Source: JAGGTJ01 sp964457545 (lineage in GTDB: Bacteria; Desulfobacterota; DSM-4660; Desulfatiglandales; Desulfatiglandaceae). Taken from it: a DNA stretch of 64,000 nt. Every line of letters starts with the position of its first letter. The stretch's first letter is position 1. The position numbers and the translations under genes are program-made. The notes below the pieces were generated by a model. It was given only the letters and a program-made list of their open reading frames with translations, was not told the DNA's origin and made no database searches. Below are positions 18,390-26,215 of this stretch, piece after piece. The DNA is taken from contig CAYWEN010000006.1 of assembly GCA_964457545.1 (NCBI GenBank), positions 48,432 through 112,431 of the forward strand, in the 5' to 3' direction.

Positions 18390-18634
18390 CATGAAGTGCA
18401 TAATTTGGGTTTGTTTTCTTTCTTCAAACGTCTGTTTTCTGCTTCTATCTCACGCTGGGTTGCACTATTTACCGAACGCTCTCCATGTTCCCGAACCTAT
18501 CTGGTAACACTGGATATTGGAACGCAAAGACATCTTCCCACATCACTGCAACGGTATCCCTGGTTTGCAACCGGATCAACTGCATCCCGTTTGAATTCTT
18601 CTGTGTAATCGGCCCGTTTCCTTGTTTCAGCCAT
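18390..18634 (-). pseudogene. IS3-family transposase orfA remnant
   Basis: Reading leftward from an ATG at 18634 gives 'MAETRKRADYTEEFKRDAV', then '..NQGYRCSDVGRCLCVPISSVTR', an in-frame stop, and further down 'REIEAENRRLKKENK' before more stops. This is the IS3-type OrfA: N-terminal HTH and leucine-zipper coiled coil. It is broken by a stop after about 45 codons and by loss of the downstream part. No orfB is recognisable, so only one end of the element survives. Confidence 0.75.
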
Positions 18635-18668
18635 AGGACACTCTCCTTTCTTCTTTTGTTCTTAACAG

Positions 18669-18695
18669 AGTGTCCGTTTTTACTTGACCACTACA
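18669..18695 (-). mobile_element. Terminal end of the decayed IS3-type element
   Basis: On the minus strand the sequence starts TGTAGTGGTCAAGTAAAAAC and continues to GGACACT, then runs about 35 bases to the orfA start. TG at the extreme end and the distance to orfA are typical of IS3-family termini. The other terminus was not found. The end abuts the decayed hicA, so insertion probably removed its start. Confidence 0.55.
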
Positions 18696-18702
18696 GTACA
18701 AA

Positions 18703-18906
18703 TTGCCTAAGTTGCCACGACTTACCCCTGAGGAAGCTGAAAAGAGGCTACTTCGTGCCGGATTTCTACTCATCAGGAGCAAAGGCAGCCACAGAATATA
18801 CCAAAAAGAGGAAGAAAGATTTGTTCTACCATTTCACTAGGGGGAAATATTACACCCCAAGATTGTAAAGGTATTAACAGAATTGATAGGAGACTCAAGC
18901 GGCTAA
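18703..18906 (+). pseudogene. hicA: HicA-type mRNA interferase, disrupted
   Basis: The frame from 18703 reads 'LPKLPRLTPEEAEKRLLRAGF', then 'LLIRSKGSHRIYQKEEERFVLPFH', a TAG at 18838-18840, and 'GEILHPKIVKVLTELIGDSSG' to TAA at 18904. This is a complete HicA dsRBD-like fold with its catalytic GSH motif, interrupted by one nonsense codon where the family has Ser or Ala. The normal start codon is missing because the IS end lies directly upstream. No HicB antitoxin remains. Its stop codon is part of the following attC, as expected for a gene cassette. Confidence 0.8.
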
Positions 18907-18971
18907 CTTGTCAGTCCACCTGACCGGTGTTCCGCTGCGCTTCACACCGGCCGGTGACTTCAGTGTTATGC
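18902..18971 (+). repeat. Integron attC site 1
   Basis: GCTAACT at the left (overlapping the hicA stop) and GTTATGC at the right form the outer core boxes. The arms pair with two unpaired bases on the left strand: left AGT(c)CACC(t)G(a)CCGGTGT against right ACACCGG/CCGGTGACT. The apical loop is TCCGCTGCGCTTC. Stem with extrahelical bases and terminal GTT are the defining attC features. Confidence 0.8.
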
Positions 18972-18987
18972 ATAAAAGGAGGAGCAG

Positions 18988-19680
18988 ATGAGTTGGGTTG
19001 TAATTTCGGTGATTATAGTAGCGGTTTTAGCGGTAGTTGTATTAAAACTCTCACAAAAACAGGGAATACAACCGACTGAATACCCTTATAGAAAGATAGA
19101 TATTCTTTTCACTCCAGCAGAACGTTCCTTTCTCGGTGTACTTAATCAAGCTGTAGGCGAAAACGCCCAAATATTTGGCAAGGTACGGATGGCAGATGTT
19201 ATTGCTCCAAAAAAAGGAATGCCGCGCAGTGATTGGCAAAAGGCATTTAATAAAATTTCTGGCAAACATTTTGACTTTTTGTTGTGTGATAAAAATGACT
19301 TTTCTGTCTTATGTGCAATAGAACTTAACGATTGTTCCCACAATTCAAAAAGGCGGAAGGATAGAGATATATTCATAGAAAGGGCATGCCAATCAGCAAA
19401 TGTCCCGCTAGTCCAAATAGCAGCGCGGGCAACATACAATATAAAAGAAATACAAAACGCCCTATCGGTTTTCCTGCCAAGGAGCATGCCACCAAAATCA
19501 GTGAATGAGACTGAACCCGCAGTTATTGAACGTAAACCAGCTGACAGTGAAAAACTATGTCCTAAGTGTTCAGCTGTTATGGTCAAGAAGGTTGCTAAAA
19601 AGGGAAAGAATGCTGGTAATGAATTTTGGGCGTGCAGCGCATTTCCAAAATGCAGGTATACCGAGGCAATAAATGCATAA
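18988..19680 (+). CDS. DUF2726 and zinc-ribbon protein, integron cassette gene
   Basis: A 230-residue protein with an N-terminal membrane helix (about 3-22). A DUF2726 domain spans about 38-165 ('LFTPAERSFLGVLNQAVGE...DFLLCDKNDFSVLCAIELNDCSH'), a restriction-endonuclease-like fold in which D and E-x-N may be catalytic. The C-terminal topoisomerase-type zinc ribbon is about 190-226 (C-P-K-C ... W-A-C ... P-K-C). The gene fills one cassette exactly: GGAGGAG and start follow attC 1, and its TAA is the first core base run of attC 2. The DUF2726-zinc ribbon arrangement is common in environmental integron cassettes. Cellular role unknown. Confidence 0.8.
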   Translation: MSWVVISVIIVAVLAVVVLKLSQKQGIQPTEYPYRKIDILFTPAERSFLGVLNQAVGENAQIFGKVRMADVIAPKKGMPRSDWQKAFNKISGKHFDFLLCDKNDFSVLCAIELNDCSHNSKRRKDRDIFIERACQSANVPLVQIAARATYNIKEIQNALSVFLPRSMPPKSVNETEPAVIERKPADSEKLCPKCSAVMVKKVAKKGKNAGNEFWACSAFPKCRYTEAINA

Positions 19681-19749
19681 CAAGGCGCTTGTTCGGACGC
19701 AAAAAATTACGCTGCGCTTTGTTTGCGCCGCACAGCTTGGTCGTTGGTG
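19674..19749 (+). repeat. Integron attC site 2
   Basis: ATAAC (sharing the stop of the DUF2726 gene), AAGGCGCTTGTTCGGACGC on the left, GCGCCGCACAGCTTGGTC on the right, ending GTTGGTG. The left CGGaCGCAAA pairs with right TTTGCGCCG, leaving one unpaired A. The CGGACGC...GCTGCGC wording is that of classical Vibrio and Pseudomonas attC repeats. Confidence 0.8.
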
Positions 19750-19816
19750 CTCTTATGAATCATTATTGCCTTACTTTGTGATGTATGTTTAAATAGTTCA
19801 GTAAAGAAGGAATACT

Positions 19817-20050
19817 ATGGCGGCAACAAATGACAGAGTTGTTGAAGAAGCTCTATCCCTTCCGGCAGACGTTCGTGTAAGTTTGATTGAAAAGCTTCTT
19901 GCGAGCCTTAACCTTCCAGTCGATGAGAAAACCGATCGCCTTTGGGCAGAGGAAGCGGAACGTCGCGTTACCCAAATTGAGGAAGGCAAAGCTAAGCTGG
20001 TCCACGGTGAAGAAGTTTTTACCAAAATTCGAGCAAAGCACGGGAAATGA
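19817..20050 (+). CDS. RelB-like addiction module antitoxin
   Basis: A 77-residue protein, 'VVEEALSLPADVRVSLIEKLLASL' followed by 'TDRLWAEEAERRVTQIEEGK', typical of the 'putative addiction module component' antitoxin family. These pair with RelE/ParE toxins and autorepress the operon. AAGAAGGA precedes the ATG. The stop overlaps the start of the toxin gene by four bases. The toxin is broken (next entry), so the antitoxin is an orphan now. It lies in the second cassette after attC 2. Confidence 0.85.
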   Translation: MAATNDRVVEEALSLPADVRVSLIEKLLASLNLPVDEKTDRLWAEEAERRVTQIEEGKAKLVHGEEVFTKIRAKHGK

Positions 20051-20328
20051 GATTCTATTTCTACGAGCATGCAGAAACTGAATTTGACAGGACTATGAAG
20101 ACTGCCGGCATGGCCTTGGTATAGAGTTTGCCCAAGAAGTCTATGCCAACAATTGACCGCATTATCCAATACCCTGAGGCATGGTCGCCAATGTCCAAGA
20201 ATACCCGTCGCTGTCTTGTCAACCGTTTCCCATTTGGCGTTATTTATCAAGTCAAGTCTGGGTTCGTGCGCATCATCGCAGTTGCCGACCTTCGACATCG
20301 CCCAGACTACTGGCTGGACAGGGCATGA
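20047..20328 (+). pseudogene. RelE/ParE-type toxin, frameshifted
   Basis: The start gives 'MRFYFYEHAETEFDRTMK', then the family sequence continues in another frame ('RHGLGIEFAQEVYA', from about 20106) and returns to the first frame at 'TIDRIIQYPEAWSPMSKNTRRCLVNRFPFGVIYQVK...RHRPDYWLDRA' to TGA at 20326. A small deletion near 20100 and an extra base near 20147 explain the two shifts, and the original frame meets TAG at 20122. All blocks of the RelE/ParE fold are recognisable, so decay is recent. Confidence 0.8.
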
Positions 20329-20435
20329 GCAGAACAAGCAAGTGGAGCAGACGGCTATTCTCTCGCGGCTCAAGCGATTCTAAACTTTCTTGATCTTCCT
20401 GTTCAGTTTTTGGGGTAATTATGTAACTTTCAGTC

Positions 20436-20984
20436 CTATTGAAAAGAATCGTAATGTACAAACTCCCTGATTTCCTTTCGTTTGGGAGCCGCGGGGATTT
20501 TCTCCGGATATCCAATTGGAATCATGGTTACCAGTTCATAACCTTCTTTTACATTTAGTACCCTGGCGGCCTTGTCATGATCAAACAATCCTATAATGAC
20601 TGATCCTATTCCCCTGGCATGTGCTGCAAGACATATGTTCTGTGCGGCAATGCCTGTATCGAACATGAACCAATCACCAAATTTGGTTGCAGCTTCACCC
20701 TTGTAATATCCAGAGGTCTTTAATTTGCTGCATAGCGCTATTACTACGGGTGCCTGTTCGACAGCGTCTCTTGCCGGGTTTCCTTTGCTGTTGAAACAGG
20801 CTTTAAGCGCTTTTTTTATGGATTTATCCTTGACTACAACAAGTTCCCAGCACTGGGTATTTGCCCAGGATGGAGACCAGCGTACGGCTTCAAGGATGTT
20901 ATCTATATCCTCATCTGTAATATCAGATGCCCTGTATTTACGAACGCTTCTTCTTCCCTTTATCAGTGCCAGTATGTCAAGCAT
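20436..20984 (-). CDS. Nitroreductase-family FMN oxidoreductase
   Basis: A 182-residue flavoprotein of the nitroreductase fold. It has the FMN-binding start 'IKGRRSVRKYRASDITDEDIDNILEAVRWSPSWANTQCWELVVVKD', the middle 'DTGIAAQNICLAAHARGIGSVIIGLF' and the C-terminal 'MIPIGYPEKIPAAPKRK'. Substrate cannot be predicted. The ATG at 20984 is preferred because GGAGGG ends five bases upstream, whereas an ATG at 20996 lies within that ribosome site. The gene sits just downstream of sufB on the same strand with a gap of about 78 bases and may be read through from suf. Confidence 0.88.
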   Translation of the reverse strand: MLDILALIKGRRSVRKYRASDITDEDIDNILEAVRWSPSWANTQCWELVVVKDKSIKKALKACFNSKGNPARDAVEQAPVVIALCSKLKTSGYYKGEAATKFGDWFMFDTGIAAQNICLAAHARGIGSVIIGLFDHDKAARVLNVKEGYELVTMIPIGYPEKIPAAPKRKEIREFVHYDSFQ

Positions 20985-21062
20985 TTTTCCCTCCATATTC
21001 TTTTTTTGTTAATGTCCCGGAGATTCTGGTTATTATCGGTTTCCAATCCATAAAGATGGAGG

Positions 21063-22271
21063 CTACAGGCCGTCTTTGCTTAATTCAACTGCATGATCAA
21101 TCTCTGCCTTCAATTCGGTCGGCAGGTCCGGTATGTCTATATTCAAAAAACCTCTTACTATCGCTGAAACAGCCTCCTCTTCGCTTAGTCCGCGTGACAT
21201 GAGATAAAGTATTTCATCCTGGGCGATTTTGCCTACAGATGCTTCATGAGACATCTCCACACCCTCGGTCTTGCCTGTAAGTTCAGGGACGGCATGCATT
21301 GTTCCTCCATTCAGTATGAGTCCACTGCACTCCAGGTGCGCCTTCACCCCGGGCACTTCGCCAATCAGGTCCCCGCGAGCGGCAATATTCCCACCATTGG
21401 TTATGGTTCTTGATATGATTTCGGCATGGGTATCTGGTGCTTGCAGGACAACCCTTCCTCCAATATCTATTTCACCGCCAGGAGAACCAGCAAGGATTGT
21501 GTAGTAGCGGGCAATGGCTCCCTTTCCTTTAAGATAGGTGGTGGGGTATGCCTGTACAGATTTGACAGGACTGAGGCAGATATAATTGTTAAGGAAAAGT
21601 CCTCCTTCATCAACCGTGCCTGCTGATCTGCCACGCACCATTACGTCCTTTCCCCACAGGTGTATCATTGTATAACTGAGTTTTGCGTTCTTTTTTATGT
21701 AAAATTCGGTAACTCCTATATGTAGTCCGGTAGTAACATGGGAGGAAGTGGCGCATCCTGTAATAATATGTATTTCAGAGTCCTCTTCAGCTATAACTAT
21801 GTTGTGGATATTCTGATTCAGGCGGTCTTTTTTTATATACAGACACGATTGTACCGGGAACAGTACTTTTTTGCCTGGAAGAGCCCTTATAAGATAACCG
21901 TTATGAAGATTTGTTGCCACCTCGGCCGTGTATTTGTCGGTATTCGGAGCCACCATCTTCCAGTAATAATCCTGTAACCAGTCATATTTGATCAAGGCAT
22001 CCTTGATTGACATCAATTCAAGACCTTCCTGTTTCAGACCTACATGAACAACATCTGTATCTTCCTGTATAAATGTCCCGGCCCTGTCTTTTTCGCTGAT
22101 ATCCACACCTGACATGATCATTCTCTCTCTGTCATCATGTGGCATGGAGCTAAGGTCTTCAAGATATTCTTTCGGTTCAGTTGCAGAAGAAAATTTACTG
22201 AGATCAATATCCATACCAAATTCTGCTTTTTTATCCTTTGCTTCCCTGGCCTTGGCTTTTACATCGAGCAT
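21063..22271 (-). CDS. sufB: SufB/SufD-family Fe-S cluster scaffold protein
   Basis: A 402-residue protein of the SufBD beta-helix family. Blocks include 'NIVIAEEDSEIHIITGC', 'LYIKKDRLNQNIH' and the C-terminal 'HEASVGKIAQDEILYLMSRGLSEEEAVSAIVRGFL', which is the most conserved SufB/D signature. With SufC it assembles Fe-S clusters in the cytoplasm. Only one SufB/D gene is present and there is no sufS, sufE or sufU, so this is the compact SufC-SufB arrangement (also called SMS). AAGGAG eight bases before the ATG at 22271 decides the start. It overlaps sufC by 13 bases. Confidence 0.92.
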   Translation of the reverse strand: MLDVKAKAREAKDKKAEFGMDIDLSKFSSATEPKEYLEDLSSMPHDDRERMIMSGVDISEKDRAGTFIQEDTDVVHVGLKQEGLELMSIKDALIKYDWLQDYYWKMVAPNTDKYTAEVATNLHNGYLIRALPGKKVLFPVQSCLYIKKDRLNQNIHNIVIAEEDSEIHIITGCATSSHVTTGLHIGVTEFYIKKNAKLSYTMIHLWGKDVMVRGRSAGTVDEGGLFLNNYICLSPVKSVQAYPTTYLKGKGAIARYYTILAGSPGGEIDIGGRVVLQAPDTHAEIISRTITNGGNIAARGDLIGEVPGVKAHLECSGLILNGGTMHAVPELTGKTEGVEMSHEASVGKIAQDEILYLMSRGLSEEEAVSAIVRGFLNIDIPDLPTELKAEIDHAVELSKDGL

Positions 22272-23014
22272 CTTACACACTCCTTATATCCCACCTTGTT
22301 TATACATTTAAAAATCTCGATTGCATTTGTAGAGCAGGTTAGTTCTCCCTCATACAAAACCAGACCCTTGTCTGCAGTGACATAATCAAGAATAAAACCG
22401 GTATGAGTTATAATGAGTCCCATTTTATGCCTTGATGCCTTTTTTTCCTTTAGGGTCCTTCCATTGCTTGTGTCAAGATCGTGTTCCAGCATTTTTGAAA
22501 TGGTATTTCCCACAAGAGACATGTTTTCCATATCAACTCCGGATTCAGGTTCATCAAAAAGTAACAACTGGGGGTCCTGTGCCATTAGTTGCAGAAGTTC
22601 AGATCTTTTTATTTCACCGCCGGAGAATCCGTCATTTATATCTCTGTCAAGAAAATCGGTGAAATGCAGTTGCTCAGCCATTGCTTTTATATCACATTCC
22701 TTTTTTGCGCACATTTCCACCATGCGTGCTGTCTTGATTCCTTTTATTGTAGGAGGCCTCTGATATGACATGCCGATTCCTGTTTTTGCCCGTTCACTGA
22801 TAGAAAGTTCAGTTATATCCTGTCCGTTAAAATATATCCTGCCTTTTGTAACCTTATATTGAGGGTAACCCATAATAGTCATCAGAAGAGAGGTTTTTCC
22901 TGAACCGTTTGGTCCGAACAGGACATGGGTTTCTCCTGGTTTGATTTCCAGATCAATATGTCTCAGGACCTCTTTTTCTCCCAGTTTTACCTGTAAATCT
23001 TCAATTTGCAGCAT
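22259..23014 (-). CDS. sufC: Fe-S assembly ATPase SufC
   Basis: A 251-residue ABC-type ATPase. Walker A is 'GPNGSGKTSLL' near 34, the Q-loop region is 'GMSYQRPPTIKG', the signature is 'FSGGEIKRSELLQL', and Walker B is 'LLLFDEPESGVD'. The insert 'RTLKEKKASRHKMGLIITHTG' stands before the H-loop. SufC binds SufB/D and drives cluster assembly. GGAGGATTTCA before the ATG at 23014 fixes the start. A longer frame upstream has no ribosome site. The first gene of the pair, it ends inside sufB. Confidence 0.93.
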   Translation of the reverse strand: MLQIEDLQVKLGEKEVLRHIDLEIKPGETHVLFGPNGSGKTSLLMTIMGYPQYKVTKGRIYFNGQDITELSISERAKTGIGMSYQRPPTIKGIKTARMVEMCAKKECDIKAMAEQLHFTDFLDRDINDGFSGGEIKRSELLQLMAQDPQLLLFDEPESGVDMENMSLVGNTISKMLEHDLDTSNGRTLKEKKASRHKMGLIITHTGFILDYVTADKGLVLYEGELTCSTNAIEIFKCINKVGYKECVRCSM

Positions 23015-23295
23015 TGAAATCCTCCATAGATTATTATGTTGCGTTATTTGGAGAGGTGTTGTGAAGCAGATCATGCATTCCTGTGATCGTAATTTGGTAT
23101 TTGTATGGCATGGTTTTCACCGTCAGGTATTTACAAATCAATTCAGGATACAGCAGAGGTTTTGATCCGGAGAATTCCCTGAAGGGGGGATCAGTGTATT
23201 GTGCAGCAGTATACTTGATTTGTGCTGTATCTGTTTGCCTTGTCTGATACAGGCAGGTATTGATGTTGTGAAAAACAGCCATTACCCGGTGAACA

Positions 23296-24093
23296 CTAAC
23301 TCAGGTTGCATTGAGTTAAGAAATCTGATAACCGCTTGTTAAATATGGCAGGTTGTTCTACGTTTGAAAGATGTGCCGCGTTAGGAATTACTGACAGAAC
23401 GGAATTACGTATCCGTTGATTTATAGTTTCAGAACAGATTAATGGTGTTCCATTATCGTATTCTCCTACCATAATCAAGGTTGGAAGGTTTATTTTATGT
23501 AGTCTGTTCAGATAATTAAGGTGTCTGATAGCCTCTGCGCATCCAACAAAACCCTGGACAGGTGTAGATAGAATCTGGTTACGTATCATTGCAACTTCTG
23601 GTGGATTTTGCCGGAGAAAAGGTGGTGTAAACCAACGTTCAAGTATGCTGTCTGCAAGTGCTTCCATCCCTTTTGTTTTTGCTGTGTTTATACGTTCTTC
23701 CCAAACTGGCTGGGCCTCATCTTCAACAACAGCGGCTGTATCGGAAAGGACAAGGGCCTGCAGGCGCTCAGGGTAGTTTAAGGCAATGGCCTGTCCTATC
23801 ATTCCGCCCATGGACAGACCTACCCATATTACCTTTTCAATGTTGATGCTGTCTATCAGTCCTATTGCATCTGCTGCAAGCTGCTCCAGGGTGTAGGGCG
23901 GGGCAGGTGCATCACTTGTTCCATGGCCTCGTGTGTCATAACGCAGAATCCTGAACCGGTTCTCAAGCGATGTCAATTGTGGCTTCCACATATCCATATC
24001 GGAAGAGAGGGAATGACTCATCATAAGGACAGGGGCTCCATCCATACCTGAGAGTTCATAGTGAATTTGTATGCCATTTGCTTCAGTCTTCAT
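23296..24093 (-). CDS. Alpha/beta hydrolase, PcaD-like
   Basis: A 265-residue alpha/beta hydrolase. The nucleophile elbow is 'GLSMGG' with Ser94, the acid Asp213 lies in 'GEYDNGTP', and the catalytic His241 is in 'NAAHLSN'. The oxyanion strand 'MMSHSLSSDMDMW' and 'YDTRGHGTSDAP' resemble 3-oxoadipate enol-lactonases (PcaD). No other genes of the beta-ketoadipate pathway are near, so the true substrate is unknown. It is a single gene with gaps of about 280 bases to sufC and over 900 bases to the next gene upstream. Confidence 0.85.
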   Translation of the reverse strand: MKTEANGIQIHYELSGMDGAPVLMMSHSLSSDMDMWKPQLTSLENRFRILRYDTRGHGTSDAPAPPYTLEQLAADAIGLIDSINIEKVIWVGLSMGGMIGQAIALNYPERLQALVLSDTAAVVEDEAQPVWEERINTAKTKGMEALADSILERWFTPPFLRQNPPEVAMIRNQILSTPVQGFVGCAEAIRHLNYLNRLHKINLPTLIMVGEYDNGTPLICSETINQRIRNSVLSVIPNAAHLSNVEQPAIFNKRLSDFLTQCNLS

Positions 24094-25053
24094 ATGCTAC
24101 CTCGTAACATGTAATTTGATGTGAATATGTATTGCTTGTTTTTACCCGGGAATAGTGCAGTAACCTTGAATTGCAGAATTATATTCTGACTGTATTGTAA
24201 CATTACTGTCAAAATGAAAAAAGGGTTTTCTTTTCATAATATCTATGGCGCTGCTGGAAAATTCCATATCAAAAAACGTGTTATTTATATGATCAGAATT
24301 TATATGCTCAGATCAGTATCCTGTCCACGAATCATATGGTGGGGATCAAGAAGTCCGCAATTATTTGGCCTCTGTCAGGTGTTCAGCCTTGTTGCTTGAA
24401 AGCGGACTGTTGCCTTGGGAAGCAGTCTCTTTGTGTAATGTCAAAAGATCCCTTTTGTCCAGGGGCAGTACAACATGGCAGATACAAAGATCGTAAAATC
24501 CGGCCGTTTATGGATGGAAACTATGTGCACGACAGGCTGTTTTAATTCTTGACAATGTAAGTATGTAATGTTACTTAGAAAATCTGTTGTTTGTTTATGA
24601 CGGGCTGGTTTGCCCGATATCTTTACCTGTCTGTTGACAGATGTTCCTGTGCTCGATTTTAAATCCTCAAAATATATTAATGTGGTTAAGAAATTGCATG
24701 TGTTGATCTTGGACAAATCATCTTGCATCCATTTCCTGATCAATTTTGGTCAATAGCGAGTTTGCAATTCTTTGTCTTTGCTATCTGTTCGGTTTCACTG
24801 TTTTGCAGAGGGCTTCTGTTTCCAGAAATGGGCGTTTTTTTGTGTAAGACAGGGAAAATCAATGTATTATTTTGGAGGAGTAAAGATGCTGCATTAATGA
24901 TTCCGTACTTTAATGTCCATTCAGAAATGAACCGTGGACACTATTTTAACCTGTTTGCCGTGTCTATGACTATGGCAAACACAAAGATTGTGGAAAAAGG
25001 TTGTTTGTAAATGTTATAAAATGAACGTTACCCTAAAACAGGCAGGTACAATT
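24094..25053. other. Long intergenic region with two repeat ends
   Basis: About 960 bases with several short open frames, none with a good ribosome site or protein-like composition. It holds one dispersed repeat (24482-24521) and a degenerate version at about 24975-25012 (AAGATTGTGGAAAAAGGTTG). No tRNA or clear terminator was seen. The acidic protein downstream is probably transcribed from somewhere inside it. Confidence 0.45.
24482..24521 (-). repeat. Dispersed CATCCATAAAYGGCC repeat (reverse)
   Basis: Plus strand ends CCGGCCGTTTATGGATGGAA and is preceded by ACAAAGATCGTAAAAT, matching the 41271-41311 copy over about 40 bases. Confidence 0.65.
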
Positions 25054-26097
25054 ATGGAAAAAAATAAAGGTTTTCAAAAAAAAGACGATGTGTTGAAAGA
25101 TGAAAAATCCCTTGATTTTGAATTTGATGATTCTGGTGAGAATGCAAAGGGTGACATGGAAAAAGATGTCTCATCAGATGATGATATTATTGAACTCGTT
25201 GATATAATTGAGGATGAGGGTTCCAATAAAGAAGCTGATATGTCCGGGGAAGAAGACGGGTTTCAGTTTGAAGAAAAGGATCCTGATGAGGAAGATAGTA
25301 CGGAAGACCTTTCTGACGGTCTTGAATCAGATATTGACAATGTCCTTGCTGAGATGGATGATGGAGAATCAAAAGATACTGCAGGGCAGAATATATTAAG
25401 TGATGTTGATGATGAAGATGCAGAAGATGAGATGGTGCTTGAACTTGATGATAAGGCTGTAGATTTGTCCGGGATGGAAAAAGAGTCAACAGATAGTGAT
25501 ATTGTTGATCCGGTTGATAAGGCTGAGGCACAGCCTGATGCAACAGAAGATAATGCCCCTGAACAGGGCGAAACCCCTCTGTTTGAAGAAAAAGATCCTT
25601 ATGAGAAAAATGGTACGGAAGATTTTTCTGACGATCTTGAATCAGATATTGACAATGTCCTTGCTGATATAGAAGATAGCCTTTCTGATGATGTATTAAA
25701 AGATACTGTGGAACAGAATGCCTTAAATGATACTGATGATAAGGGTACAGAAGATGAGATGGTGCTTGAATTTGAGGAGGATGATGCTGTAAATTTGTCC
25801 GGGATGGAAGATACACCTGTATTATCAGAGGTAATGGGAGAGAAAAATGATAATGAGGTGTCAGATATATTTGTTTCTGATTCAGGCAGTTCTTCCGCAG
25901 ATGAAAAAGAAGATACAAGCCCAGCCTTTGACAGTGAAAAGACATTAACAACCGGGATAAGCGAGGAAAGGCTTGAGACAGTTATTACACAGGTGGTTGA
26001 AAAGGTTGTTGAAAGAGTGGCCAGGGAAACCATGAGCAGCGTTGCGGAAAGGCTTATCAGTGAGGCGATCGAGTCATTGAAGCAGTCATTGAAATAG
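25054..26097 (+). CDS. Highly acidic repeat protein with C-terminal amphipathic helix
   Basis: A 347-residue, Asp/Glu-rich, low-complexity protein without signal peptide. Two copies of a block of about 104 residues are visible, starting 'FEEKDPDEEDSTEDLSDGLES' (from 25268) and 'FEEKDPYEKNGTEDFSDDLES' (from 25580), each ending 'EDEMVLE...LSGME'. The last 50 residues ('ISEERLETVITQVVEKVVERV', then 'SSVAERLISEAIESLKQSLK') form amphipathic helices similar in style to the C-terminus of PopZ/DUF2497 and related polar organisers. That is a resemblance, not a proven relation. The start at 25054 follows AGG by seven bases, and ATG 25021 is an alternative. valS follows after 118 bases. Confidence 0.7.
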   Translation: MEKNKGFQKKDDVLKDEKSLDFEFDDSGENAKGDMEKDVSSDDDIIELVDIIEDEGSNKEADMSGEEDGFQFEEKDPDEEDSTEDLSDGLESDIDNVLAEMDDGESKDTAGQNILSDVDDEDAEDEMVLELDDKAVDLSGMEKESTDSDIVDPVDKAEAQPDATEDNAPEQGETPLFEEKDPYEKNGTEDFSDDLESDIDNVLADIEDSLSDDVLKDTVEQNALNDTDDKGTEDEMVLEFEEDDAVNLSGMEDTPVLSEVMGEKNDNEVSDIFVSDSGSSSADEKEDTSPAFDSEKTLTTGISEERLETVITQVVEKVVERVARETMSSVAERLISEAIESLKQSLK

Positions 26098-26215
26098 TTT
26101 TTATTGAGCTGTTACATTAAAATGAATATGTTGTGTTGCCAGTTTTTAAGGTTTTTGTAAAGGTATTGGTTTAGGCCTGTAAACCCTGTTGATCTATTTG
26201 AGGATTTGTTTGTAG

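Noticed and set aside
18520..18535. ACGCAAAG-like word resembling a GEMM riboswitch block
   Set aside because: It lies inside the IS3 orfA remnant on the other strand, with no paired helices.
20329..20392. Possible third attC after the RelE-type remnant (AACAAGCAAGTGGAGCAGACGGC ... GCGGCTCAAGCG)
   Set aside because: The wording recalls attC arms, but the stems pair poorly and the right core box GTTRRRY is not present. At best a decayed site, so it was not annotated.
24214..24743. Several open frames of 60-100 codons upstream of the acidic protein
   Set aside because: No ribosome sites, overlapping one another on both strands, composition typical of non-coding sequence.
25187..25951. 254-codon open frame on the minus strand of the acidic protein gene
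   Set aside because: A shadow of the Asp/Glu-rich repeat (GAT/GAA read backwards gives Ser/Leu/His/Gln-rich text). The plus frame has the better start and a structured C-terminus.
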